Shown one piece after another: positions 52,762 through 60,131 of a DNA stretch of 64,000 bases; the first letter of the stretch is position 1, and the number at the start of each line of letters is the position of its first letter. Source of the DNA: Pseudomonadaceae bacterium (GTDB lineage: Bacteria > Pseudomonadota > Gammaproteobacteria > Pseudomonadales > Pseudomonadaceae). Below the pieces are notes generated by a model. The model did no database searches. It saw only the letters and a program-made list of their open reading frames with translations, and was not told where the DNA came from. Made by a program: the position numbers and the translations under genes. The stretch covers positions 372,001 through 436,000 of the forward strand of contig CAAFUS010000013.1 in NCBI GenBank assembly GCA_900766265.1. Direction: 5' to 3'.

Positions 52762-52869
52762 ATCTCTGACGCACAGGACGTGCTAGGGATCATGGATGAT
52801 CGACCACCGCCAGGACGGCGCTCCAACGAGTTGGAATGGTCAGGAAAAACCCGCCTCGGCGGGTTTTTT
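52762..52869 (+). ncRNA. Rsm/CsrB-type regulatory small RNA, copy 1
   Basis: About 108 nt, from the predicted start (seven bases after the -10) to the T-run. It holds six GGA motifs. Three lie in loops of clear hairpins: GCAC-AGGAC-GTGC, GATC-ATGGAT-GATC and CGCC-AGGAC-GGCG. TCATGGATGA (52790-52799) fits the consensus bound by RsmA/RsmE exactly. TCCAA-CGAG-TTGGA is a fourth hairpin without GGA in its loop, and AGGA lies single-stranded before the terminator. Function: RNA decoy that sequesters RsmA/RsmE translational repressors. It is neither near dnr nor rpoS, the usual sites of rsmY and rsmZ in P. aeruginosa, so the name is left open. Confidence 0.85.
52845..52869. terminator. terminator of sRNA copy 1 (bidirectional)
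   Basis: AAAAA-CCCGC-CTCG-GCGGG-TTTTTT: a GC-rich stem with A-run before and T-run after. It can also end the DUF2845 transcript arriving from the right on the minus strand. Confidence 0.92.
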
Positions 52870-52903
52870 GCTGTCCGGCGTCGAGAGAATCCGCGCCGTC
52901 GCG

Positions 52904-53209
52904 TCAGTCCCGGGTACTGGTGATCTGAACCAGGGTGCCGTCGAGGAAGCGCAGGTAACGCGTCATGCCGTTGCGCGGGCCATAGGCCCAGCGCTCCACC
53001 GTGACCGCGCCCTCTGGCGGCAGGCCGTTTTCCTGCAGGGTCGGCAGGGTTCGTTCGCGCGCATCCGGCTCCCCGCATTTGCGCAGCACTTCCAGGCTGT
53101 TGTCGCCCTCGTTGATCAAACCCCCGTTGCAACGCATCGAAGCGAGCGCGGCGCTGCTGGTTGCCAGCAGCAGAACGGTGAGCAGGCTTTGGCAGATCGG
53201 CTTGAACAT
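52904..53209 (-). CDS. DUF2845 small exported protein
   Basis: This 101-aa protein has a signal peptide (about 23 residues ending SAALA) and a mature part starting SMRCNGGLINEGDNSLEVLRK, with CGEPDARER and VERWAYGPRNGMTRYLRF, typical of DUF2845. The two cysteines may form a disulfide in the periplasm. Function is unknown. It sits between the two Rsm-type sRNA units, on the opposite strand, and points to the terminator of copy 1. Confidence 0.8.
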   Translation of the reverse strand: MFKPICQSLLTVLLLATSSAALASMRCNGGLINEGDNSLEVLRKCGEPDARERTLPTLQENGLPPEGAVTVERWAYGPRNGMTRYLRFLDGTLVQITSTRD

Positions 53210-53295
53210 ACGGAACTCCTGGGTGATCGCCGCGCATCTTGGCCCTACGGCAGTGGCCAGGTGAAGGGCCAGGCGGATAGCACTTTCTCGGCTGG

Positions 53296-53363
53296 AATAG
53301 CAAAAGGCTTACACGCCGTCGCGGCGTTCTACGCTTTTGTCGCAGCGGGCCCGCCCCTAGGAT
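53296..53363 (+). promoter_or_regulatory. GacA-type activation box and -10 of sRNA copy 2
   Basis: CTTACA at 53308-53313 with left half AATAGC, preceded by the same GCAAAAGG as copy 1. The -10-like TAGGAT is at 53358-53363. The distance from box to -10 is 45 bases, identical to copy 1, although intervening bases differ. Confidence 0.65.
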
Positions 53364-53369
53364 AGCCCC

Positions 53370-53479
53370 ATCTCTGCAGCGCACGGATGCGCTCAGGATC
53401 AAGGATGATCGACCATGGCCAGGACGGCGTTCCAAAAGGATTTGGATGGTCAGGAAAAACCCGCTTCGGCGGGTTTTTT
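53370..53479 (+). ncRNA. Rsm/CsrB-type regulatory small RNA, copy 2
   Basis: About 110 nt. It holds seven GGA motifs. Hairpins with GGA in the loop are GCGCA-CGGA-TGCGC, GATCA-AGGA-TGATC, GCC-AGGAC-GGC and TCCAAA-AGGA-TTTGGA. TCAAGGATGA (53399-53408) fits the RsmA/RsmE consensus exactly. The TGGTCAGGAAAAACCCGC stretch before the terminator is shared with copy 1. Compared with copy 1, stems are kept while their bases change, which supports a functional RNA. Expected role: sequestration of RsmA/RsmE under GacS/GacA control. Confidence 0.87.
53455..53479. terminator. terminator of sRNA copy 2 (bidirectional)
   Basis: AAAAA-CCCGC-TTCG-GCGGG-TTTTTT with a stable TTCG tetraloop. The A-run on the left side allows it to end the MFS gene transcript coming from the minus strand. 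Confidence 0.93.
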
Positions 53480-53532
53480 GCTTTCTGGGCATGCTCGGGC
53501 GCTTCCGGTACCCGAGGCCGAAAAAGCCAGCC

Positions 53533-55008
53533 TCAGGGGCGTTGGCGCAGCCAGATGATCACGGCCGTGAGCCCCAGCAGGGCCGCGCAGACCATGATGA
53601 CCCCATCGAACCCCGCATCGAACGCGCCTTTTGCCATCCCGCGCAACGCCGCCGCAGCGGCCGGCGACATCCCCTCGGCGAGCAGATAGGCTTCATCGAG
53701 GCTGCCGTAGGCCTTGGCCGGCAGCGCCGGGTCGGTCATCGCCAGCGCTCGGCTGTACATCACGGACGCCAGGCTGCCCATCAAGGTGACACCCAGCGCA
53801 CCGCCCAGCTCATAGGACACTTCCTCGATCGAGGCCGCCATGCCGGCCTGTTCCGCCGGGGCGCCCAGCATGATGCTGCTCGAGGCCGCGGTCATCGTCG
53901 CGCCGAGCCCGGCACCCAGGATGGCCAGGCTGGCGATCTGGGACACAAGACCTCCGTCGCGTACCAGCAGATACGCCGCCATGCCGATGCCGGAAATCGC
54001 CAGGGCACCGAACAGCACGCGGGCATTGCCGATGCGTGGCAGCATGAAGCCGGTCAGCGGTCCCGAGACGAACGCGGCCAGCGGTAGCGGCAGTATCGCT
54101 AGCCCGGCCTCCAGTGGCGAAAGGCCCAGCACCAGCTGCAGGCGCTGGCTCAACACCAGCTCCATGCCCATCAACGCGGCTGCGGCCACGAGCGCCGCGG
54201 CAACGCCCGCGCTGACGACTCGGTTGCGAAAGATGGAAAAGTCGACCATCGGCTGCGGGCTGCGCCGCTGCCGCCGTACAAACAGCGCCAGGGCCAGCAC
54301 GCCGACGAAGGCCGCAGCCGCCACTGCCCCGATCGTCGGCTCAGGCGTGCTCGACGCCTTGATCGCATAGGCTAGCGCCACCAGCCCGACCATCGCTTGG
54401 ATCGAGCCGATCAGGTCCCAGGCGCGCTCGGGGTTGCCCGGTCGGGCCGGAATCAGCCGGAGGGCCAGCACCAGCGCCAACACGACGATGGGTACGTTGA
54501 TCAGGAACACCGAACCCCACCAGAAATGCTCCAGCAGGGCGCCCCCGATGACCGGCCCGAACGCCGCACCACCGGAGGCGATGGCAGCCCAGATGCCGAT
54601 TGCCAGGGAGCGCTCGCGCTCGTCTTCGAAGGTCAGGCGGATGATCGAGAGCGTGGCGGGCATCATCATCGCGGCGCCCACCCCGAGCAGGGCGCGGGCT
54701 GCGATCAGCCAGCCAGGGCTCGGCGAAAAGGCGGCGGCCAGCGACGCGACGCCGAACACGCAAAGGCCCGCGATGAAGAGCCGTCGATGACCGAGGCGGT
54801 CGCCGAGCGTACCCATGCCCAGCAGCAAGCCGGACACGACCAGCGCGTAACTGTTGACTATCCACAGCTTCTCGCTGGCGTTGGCTTGCAGGTCGTGGGT
54901 CAGCGAGGGCAGCGCCGTGTACAGTACGGTCATGTCGATGACGATCATCAACAGGGCGCTGGAAATGATGGCCAGAACCAGCCAGCGTCCCGGATTGGCG
55001 TTAGGCAT
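53533..55008 (-). CDS. DHA2-family (14-TM) MFS drug-type exporter
   Basis: This 491-aa major facilitator has about fourteen hydrophobic segments. DMTVLYTALPSLTHDL near residue 25 is the DHA2 motif, GTLGDRLGHRRLFIAG near residue 65 is motif A, and GPVIGGALLEHFWWGSVFLI near residue 150 resembles motif C with the WRWIF-like segment replaced. SmvA/QacA-like quaternary-ammonium exporters are the closest theme. The ATG at 55008 is chosen over an upstream in-frame start lying inside the operator. A divergent TetR gene controls it, 47 bases away. Confidence 0.87.
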   Translation of the reverse strand: MPNANPGRWLVLAIISSALLMIVIDMTVLYTALPSLTHDLQANASEKLWIVNSYALVVSGLLLGMGTLGDRLGHRRLFIAGLCVFGVASLAAAFSPSPGWLIAARALLGVGAAMMMPATLSIIRLTFEDERERSLAIGIWAAIASGGAAFGPVIGGALLEHFWWGSVFLINVPIVVLALVLALRLIPARPGNPERAWDLIGSIQAMVGLVALAYAIKASSTPEPTIGAVAAAAFVGVLALALFVRRQRRSPQPMVDFSIFRNRVVSAGVAAALVAAAALMGMELVLSQRLQLVLGLSPLEAGLAILPLPLAAFVSGPLTGFMLPRIGNARVLFGALAISGIGMAAYLLVRDGGLVSQIASLAILGAGLGATMTAASSSIMLGAPAEQAGMAASIEEVSYELGGALGVTLMGSLASVMYSRALAMTDPALPAKAYGSLDEAYLLAEGMSPAAAAALRGMAKGAFDAGFDGVIMVCAALLGLTAVIIWLRQRP

Positions 55009-55026
55009 GATCTTTCTCGAAATTAA

Positions 55027-55040
55027 AATACGATCGTATT
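55027..55040. promoter_or_regulatory. palindromic operator between MFS exporter and TetR genes
   Basis: AATACGATCGTATT is a perfect 14-base palindrome in the 47-base gap between the divergent start codons. Its position would let the TetR protein block both promoters. Confidence 0.75.
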
Positions 55041-55055
55041 GTATTGGAGTGCTGG

Positions 55056-55613
55056 ATGGGTAGGCCATCTGTCATCGATCGCGACCAGGTACTCGGATGC
55101 GCCGAACAGATCCTTCGCGCGTCCGGGGTCGCCGGGCTCAGCATCGGTGCCGTCGCCAAGGCCGCCGGGATCAGCAAGGGTGGGGTGCAGTCTGCCTTCG
55201 GCACCAAGGAGCAGTTGCTCCAGGCCCTCTATGACCGCTGGGCCAACGAATACCTGGACGCGGTCCGTCAGCGGGTCGGTCCGGCGCCGACGCGTGAAGA
55301 GACGGTGCAGGCGCATATCGCGCTGACCCGAGAACTGGATAACCAGGAGGCCGATCGCGCTGCCGGATTGATGGCGGCCACGCTGAATGCGCCGCAGGCT
55401 CGCCGCGAGGTCCAGGCGTTCTATCGAAGCCTGCTGGAGATGGACGCGCCCCTGGATGCAGCCGGGCGTCGTGCCCGGCTGGCGCTGCTGGCCACCGAGG
55501 GGGTGTTCCTGCTGCGTTGCTTCGGTCTGCTGGAGCTTGGCGAGGAGCAGTGGCAGGGCATCTTCGACGACATCGAAGGCTCGCTCACCGAGCCGGAGTC
55601 CTCGCGAGACTAG
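55056..55613 (+). CDS. TetR-family repressor
   Basis: This 185-aa repressor has an N-terminal helix-turn-helix (residues about 8-55; ILRASGVAGLSIGAVAKAAGISKGGVQSAFGTKEQLL in outline) and a variable ligand domain (DUF-type TetR_C with MDAPLDAAGRRARLALLATEG). The ATG at 55056 follows GGAG at a good distance; TTG at 55044 is less likely. It is divergent from the MFS exporter, so ligand-triggered derepression of the exporter is expected. Confidence 0.87.
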   Translation: MGRPSVIDRDQVLGCAEQILRASGVAGLSIGAVAKAAGISKGGVQSAFGTKEQLLQALYDRWANEYLDAVRQRVGPAPTREETVQAHIALTRELDNQEADRAAGLMAATLNAPQARREVQAFYRSLLEMDAPLDAAGRRARLALLATEGVFLLRCFGLLELGEEQWQGIFDDIEGSLTEPESSRD

Positions 55614-55736
55614 GCGGCATTGGATCGACCGCCGTTCATCTTCTTTCGCCCCTGTCGGATCGACGGTCGCGCACCTTCCACCGCCGGAATTTTCTTATGC
55701 AAGAGGGTCACCGGTGGCCCTGGTGAGAGGTGAATC

Positions 55737-55898
55737 ATGAGCGAAGACACCAACTGGCAAAACGTCGCGCAGGCGCCCGGCGAGGCGGACGATACGGGGC
55801 TGGACGATGCGCCACTGTCCGATCCGAACGATGATTCGGGGGTGACTGACGAAGATATGGACATGTTCGAGGACGACCCGAACATTCCTACGGAGTGA
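55737..55898 (+). CDS. small acidic protein of unknown function
   Basis: This 53-aa ORF, below the usual length cut-off, starts at ATG 55737 with GAGAGG nine bases upstream. The product is very acidic, with many Asp and Glu and no Lys or Arg (MSEDTNWQNVAQAPG at the start, DMDMFEDDPNIPTE at the end). It is followed by a strong hairpin. The clean ribosome site and composition suggest a real gene. I do not recognise a family. Confidence 0.6.
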   Translation: MSEDTNWQNVAQAPGEADDTGLDDAPLSDPNDDSGVTDEDMDMFEDDPNIPTE

Positions 55899-55926
55899 AG
55901 GAAGGGCGCTGTCTTCCCTTCAACAC

Positions 55927-55967
55927 GTCAGATCGCCCCGGGCGGCTCCCGGCCGAGGCGATCTGAC
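55927..55967. terminator. long perfect hairpin between the small acidic gene and the LysR gene
   Basis: GTCAGATCGCC pairs with GGCGATCTGAC (11 bp, perfect), and inside it CCGGG pairs with CCCGG. It is located between convergent genes and followed by CTTT. It is probably a bidirectional terminator. Confidence 0.6.
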
Positions 55968-56033
55968 CTTTCCCAGCTAAGGTGCTATGGCTGCGTCCGC
56001 AACCGCCTCGTCAGCGGCCGTTCGGTCTGGCAG

Positions 56034-56939
56034 TCATGCCTTAACCCCGCCCACCGACACGATCTGCTCGATCAGCCACTGCAGGGCCGCGTCCCGTTCG
56101 CGTTGCGCAACGCTGACGATGTCCAGGCGAAAGGTGCCGAGATCGAAGGGCAGCTCCAGCAGTTGCAGCGGCAGAAGCTTTGCGAAATGTCGCGCCAGCT
56201 GGGTCGGCAGCACCGCCGCCAGGTCGCTGCTGGCCACGATGTGGGCCGCCTGAAGATAGTTCGGGGTGGTATAGACGACGTCGCGCTCGAGGCCCTGATC
56301 CTCCAGCCACTGGTCGACCATGCCCCGCGTCTGGCCGCCGTGGACCCAGAGATGGCGCAGGCGCAGGAAGCCGGGCAGATCCAGCCCCTCGCCAACCAGG
56401 GGATGCCCGCGACGCACCGCGACCCGCAGGGTTTCGCTGGCCCAGCGACGCGTCTTAAAGCGCGTGGGCACTTCGACGAAGCGGCCAAGGGCAAGATCCA
56501 GCTCACCGTTGTCCAGCGCTTCGGTGGGAAGGCTCGGGGTGAGATGTTCGATCGCCAGCTGGATGCCCGGCGCGGTCTCGGCCAGGTGTGCCATCAGGGC
56601 AGGCATGCAGATCAGCTCGACATAGTCGGTCACCGCGATGACGAAGCGCTGGCGACTGGTGGCCGGATCGAAAAAGTCGCCGGCGTTGAGCGTGTGTTCG
56701 ATCTGCTGCAACGCATCGCGGATCGGTGCCTCCAGGCTCAGCGCCCGTGGAGTCGGCTGCATCGCCCGACCGACGCGCACCAGCAGCGGATCGTCGAGCA
56801 GTTCGCGCAGCCGGTTGAGCGCATTGCTGACCGCCGGCTGGCTGAGCGACAGGCGCTCGGCTGCGCGGGAAACGTTGCGTTCGCGCAGCAAGGCGTCTAG
56901 CACGCGCAACAGGTTGAGGTCGAAGTTGTAGATATTCAT
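56034..56939 (-). CDS. LysR-family regulator (NodD-like type)
   Basis: This 301-aa regulator starts MNIYNFDLNLLRVLDALLRERNVSRAAERL, with the helix-turn-helix (VSRAAERLSLSQPAVSNALNRLRELLDD) and effector domain typical of the NodD/LinR-type subgroup (FDLNLL start, DPLLVRVGRAMQPTPRA). It is divergent from the 3-hydroxyacyl-CoA dehydrogenase gene across a 101-base AT-richer gap and probably regulates that operon. The effector is not predictable. Confidence 0.87.
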   Translation of the reverse strand: MNIYNFDLNLLRVLDALLRERNVSRAAERLSLSQPAVSNALNRLRELLDDPLLVRVGRAMQPTPRALSLEAPIRDALQQIEHTLNAGDFFDPATSRQRFVIAVTDYVELICMPALMAHLAETAPGIQLAIEHLTPSLPTEALDNGELDLALGRFVEVPTRFKTRRWASETLRVAVRRGHPLVGEGLDLPGFLRLRHLWVHGGQTRGMVDQWLEDQGLERDVVYTTPNYLQAAHIVASSDLAAVLPTQLARHFAKLLPLQLLELPFDLGTFRLDIVSVAQRERDAALQWLIEQIVSVGGVKA

Positions 56940-57040
56940 CTAATGAATTGCAAACATCACAAGACTAAATTTCAAAAATAGTACCGTCTTCATCTAAGGT
57001 AGGTCTTCTGATTTTTCGCCTTGCGACGAGGACAGCAGCA

Positions 57041-58282
57041 ATGAGCCAAACCCGTTACGATATCCAGACCGCCGCCGTCATCGGTGCGGGCACCATGGGC
57101 CGCGGTATCGTCATGAGCCTGGCCAATGCCGGGGTGCAGGTGCGCTGGCTGGACAACAACCCGCAGATGCTCGAACAGGCACTGGGCGTGGTGGCCGACA
57201 CCTATGCGCATAACGTCCGCCAGGGGCGTATCGACGAAGCCCAGGCCCAGGCGCGTCGCGCCTGCATCAGCCAGGCAGCTGATTACCAGGCGCTGGCGGA
57301 CGTGGATCTGGTGATCGAAGCGGTCTACGAGAACCTCGAACTCAAGCAGACCATCTTCCGCGAGCTGGACGGCATCGTTAAGCCCCAGGCCATCCTCGCC
57401 AGCAACACCTCTGCCCTGGACATCGACGCCATCGCGGCGGCCACCAAGCGTCCGGAGCAGGTGGTGGGACTGCATTTCTTCAGCCCGGCGCACATCATGA
57501 AGCTGCTGGAAATCGTCCGTGGTGCGAAGACCTCGAAGGCGGTGCTCGACGCCTCCACCGAGCTCGGCAAGCGCATGGGCAAGGTCAGCGTGGTCGCCGG
57601 CAACTGCCCGGGTTTCATCGGCAACCGCATGCTCAAGACCTACGTGCGCGAGGCGCGGATGATGCTGCTCGAAGGCGCCTATCCGCATCAGGTGGACGCC
57701 GCGCTGCAGGGCTTCGGCTTCGCCATGGGGCCGTTCCGCATGTACGACGTGGTCGGCATCGATCTGGAGTGGCGTGCCCGCGAGCTGGCCGGCAAGGGTC
57801 AGGACGAGTCCGAGGTTCAGGTCGACAACCGCCTCTGCGAGCTTGGCCGCTTCGGCCAGAAGTCGCGGATGGGCTACTACCGCTACGCCGAGGGCAGCCG
57901 CCAGGCCGAGCACGATCCGGAAGTGGATGCGCTGGTGCAGCGCGAGTCCGAACGGCTGGGCTTCCAGCGCCGCGAGATCGGCGAAGAGGAAATCCGCGAG
58001 CGTTGCCTGCTGGCATTGGTCAACGAGGGCGGCAAGATCCTGCAGGAAGGCATGGCCGAGTCCAGCACCGATATCGATACCGTTTACCTGTACGGCTACG
58101 GCTTCCCGGCTGAAGTCGGCGGGCCGATGACCTGGGCGGACCGCCAGGGCCTGCCGGCCATACGTGACCGGCTCAATGCGCTGGCCGAGCGCCACGGCCC
58201 GCATTGGCAGCCGGCGGAGCTGATCGACAGCCTGGCCACCCTCGGCGGTCGATTCGTCGACTACAAGAAGAAGGAGGCCTGA
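57041..58282 (+). CDS. 3-hydroxyacyl-CoA dehydrogenase
   Basis: This 413-aa NAD-dependent dehydrogenase oxidises 3-hydroxyacyl-CoA to 3-oxoacyl-CoA. The dinucleotide motif is AAVIGAGTMGRGIVMSLANAG near residue 10, the catalytic His lies in GLHFFSPAHIMKLLEIV near residue 145, and GFIGNRMLKTYVREARMMLLEGAYP near 190 is the C-terminal domain. No enoyl-CoA hydratase domain is present, unlike FadB. The next gene follows by one base, so the two are coupled. Confidence 0.9.
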   Translation: MSQTRYDIQTAAVIGAGTMGRGIVMSLANAGVQVRWLDNNPQMLEQALGVVADTYAHNVRQGRIDEAQAQARRACISQAADYQALADVDLVIEAVYENLELKQTIFRELDGIVKPQAILASNTSALDIDAIAAATKRPEQVVGLHFFSPAHIMKLLEIVRGAKTSKAVLDASTELGKRMGKVSVVAGNCPGFIGNRMLKTYVREARMMLLEGAYPHQVDAALQGFGFAMGPFRMYDVVGIDLEWRARELAGKGQDESEVQVDNRLCELGRFGQKSRMGYYRYAEGSRQAEHDPEVDALVQRESERLGFQRREIGEEEIRERCLLALVNEGGKILQEGMAESSTDIDTVYLYGYGFPAEVGGPMTWADRQGLPAIRDRLNALAERHGPHWQPAELIDSLATLGGRFVDYKKKEA

Positions 58283-58283
58283 C

Positions 58284-60074
58284 ATGGACTACAAGGCACC
58301 GCTGCGTGACATGCAGTTCGTCCTGCACGAACTGTTCGACGCCACCGGGCACTGCGAGCAGCTGGGTAACGGCCTGGACCGCGAGCTGATCGACGGCGTG
58401 CTCGAGGAGGCCGCGCGCTACACCGGCGGCGAGATCGCGCCGCTCAATCGCAACAGCGATGAGGAAGGCGTGACCCTCGAGAACGGTGAGGTGAGGACGC
58501 CCAAAGGCTTCGTCGAGGCCTACAAGCAGTATGTCGATAACGGCTGGGCCAGCATGACCGGGCCCACCGAGTACGGCGGCCAGGGGTTTCCCCAACTGGT
58601 GGCCTGCAACTTCCACGAGATGCTGATGGCGGCCTCGCTGTCCTTCCGTATCTATTCCGGACTCACCGAAGGCGCGGTGCTGGCGCTGTACAAGCACGGT
58701 AGCGATGCGCTCAAGAATGCCTACCTGGAGAAGCTGGTCAGCGGCAGCTGGAGCGGCACCATGTGCCTGACCGAGCCCCAGGCCGGTACCGATCTCGCGC
58801 TGCTGCGCACCCGCGCCGAACCCCAGGCGGACGGCAGCTACCGCGTCACCGGCAGCAAGATCTTCATCTCCGGCGGCGAGCACGACATGAGCGAGAACAT
58901 CGTGCACCTGGTGCTTGCGCGTCTGCCGGATGCTCCGGCTGGGGTGAAGGGCATCAGCCTGCTGCTGGTGCCCAAGTTCATCGCCAACGCCGACGGCACG
59001 CCCGGCGAGCGCAATGCGCTGTCCTGCGGCGCCATAGAGCACAAAATGGGCATCAAGGGCGCGGCCACCTGCGTGATGAACTTCGACGGTGCGACGGGCT
59101 GGATCGTCGGCGAGCCGAATCAAGGGCTGGCCTGCATGTTCACCATGATGAACGACGCGCGCTTCCAGGTCGGATTGCAGGGCCTCGGAGTCGCCGAGCA
59201 GGCCTACCAGGGTGCGCTGGCCTATGCCCGCGAGCGGTTGCAGTCGCGGGCGCTGTCGGGCGCGGCGCACCCGGACAAGCCGGCCGACCCGATCATCGTC
59301 CATCCGGATGTACGGCGCATGCTGCTGACCCAGAAGACGCTGGTCGAGGGCTGCCGCATGCTCGCCGCCTATTGCGCCCGCGAGCTGGACCTGGAGCATG
59401 GCCATCAGGACCCTGCCGCGCGCAAGGCCGCCGGCAAGCGCGCGGCGTTGCTGATCCCGATCGTCAAGGCGTTCTTCACCGACATGGGCCAGGAAGTGGC
59501 GAGCCTGGGCGTGCAAGTCTATGGCGGCCATGGCTACATCCGCGAATGGGGCATGGAGCAGCTGATGCGCGACAGTCGCATCACTCAGCTGTATGAGGGC
59601 ACCAACGGCATCCAGGCGCTCGATTACATCCGGCGCAAGCTCATGGGAGACGGCGGTGCCGAACTGCAGGCGATCCAGGTCGAATTCCTTTCCCTGTGCG
59701 ATGAGTTGGAAACCCGCGACGCGCTGGTCGACCTCGTCGGACCGGTGCGCGCGCGCCTGATCCAGTGGCGTGAGCTCACCGACGAGGTGCTGACCCGCGT
59801 GGCCCAGGACCCCCAGGAAATCGGCGCGGTATCGGTGGACTTCCTCCACTATTCGTCGTACGTACTGCTCGCCGGGCTGTGGCTGAAGGCGGCGGGTGCC
59901 GCGTGGCAGGCACTGGATACTGGCAGTGGCGAGGCGGCCTTTTACGAGGCCAAGCTGCACAGCGCCCGCTTCTACGTGCGACGCGTGCTGCCGCGCGCCA
60001 GTGGCCATCGCGAGGCCCTGCTCGGTGGCGCCGGATGCCTGATGGCCATGCCGGAGGCTCAGTTCGCGTTCTGA
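58284..60074 (+). CDS. acyl-CoA dehydrogenase (long FadE-type)
   Basis: This 596-aa acyl-CoA dehydrogenase has an extended C-terminal domain, as in FadE5-like enzymes. It shows SGTMCLTEPQAGTDLALLRT near residue 157, GGEHDMSENIVHLVLARL near residue 195, KGAATCVMNFDGATGWIVGEPN, and the catalytic-region LYEGTNGIQALDYIRRKL near residue 438. It is the second gene of the putative beta-oxidation operon. The substrate chain type is unknown. Confidence 0.88.
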   Translation: MDYKAPLRDMQFVLHELFDATGHCEQLGNGLDRELIDGVLEEAARYTGGEIAPLNRNSDEEGVTLENGEVRTPKGFVEAYKQYVDNGWASMTGPTEYGGQGFPQLVACNFHEMLMAASLSFRIYSGLTEGAVLALYKHGSDALKNAYLEKLVSGSWSGTMCLTEPQAGTDLALLRTRAEPQADGSYRVTGSKIFISGGEHDMSENIVHLVLARLPDAPAGVKGISLLLVPKFIANADGTPGERNALSCGAIEHKMGIKGAATCVMNFDGATGWIVGEPNQGLACMFTMMNDARFQVGLQGLGVAEQAYQGALAYARERLQSRALSGAAHPDKPADPIIVHPDVRRMLLTQKTLVEGCRMLAAYCARELDLEHGHQDPAARKAAGKRAALLIPIVKAFFTDMGQEVASLGVQVYGGHGYIREWGMEQLMRDSRITQLYEGTNGIQALDYIRRKLMGDGGAELQAIQVEFLSLCDELETRDALVDLVGPVRARLIQWRELTDEVLTRVAQDPQEIGAVSVDFLHYSSYVLLAGLWLKAAGAAWQALDTGSGEAAFYEAKLHSARFYVRRVLPRASGHREALLGGAGCLMAMPEAQFAF

Positions 60075-60131
60075 GGCCGATACCTTGGGCGGTGTTCGCC
60101 GAGGCCAACCCAATAAAAACCAGGAGGCACC

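Noticed and set aside
52792..52917. Short reading frame beginning with ATG inside sRNA copy 1
   Set aside because: It has no ribosome site, its codons run through the sRNA hairpins and terminator, and the frame is not kept in copy 2.
53210..53532. Candidate PrrF-type tandem iron-responsive sRNAs
   Set aside because: Tandem arrangement recalls PrrF1/PrrF2, but there is no Fur-box-like sequence at the promoters, and the GGA-in-loop pattern is that of Rsm RNAs.
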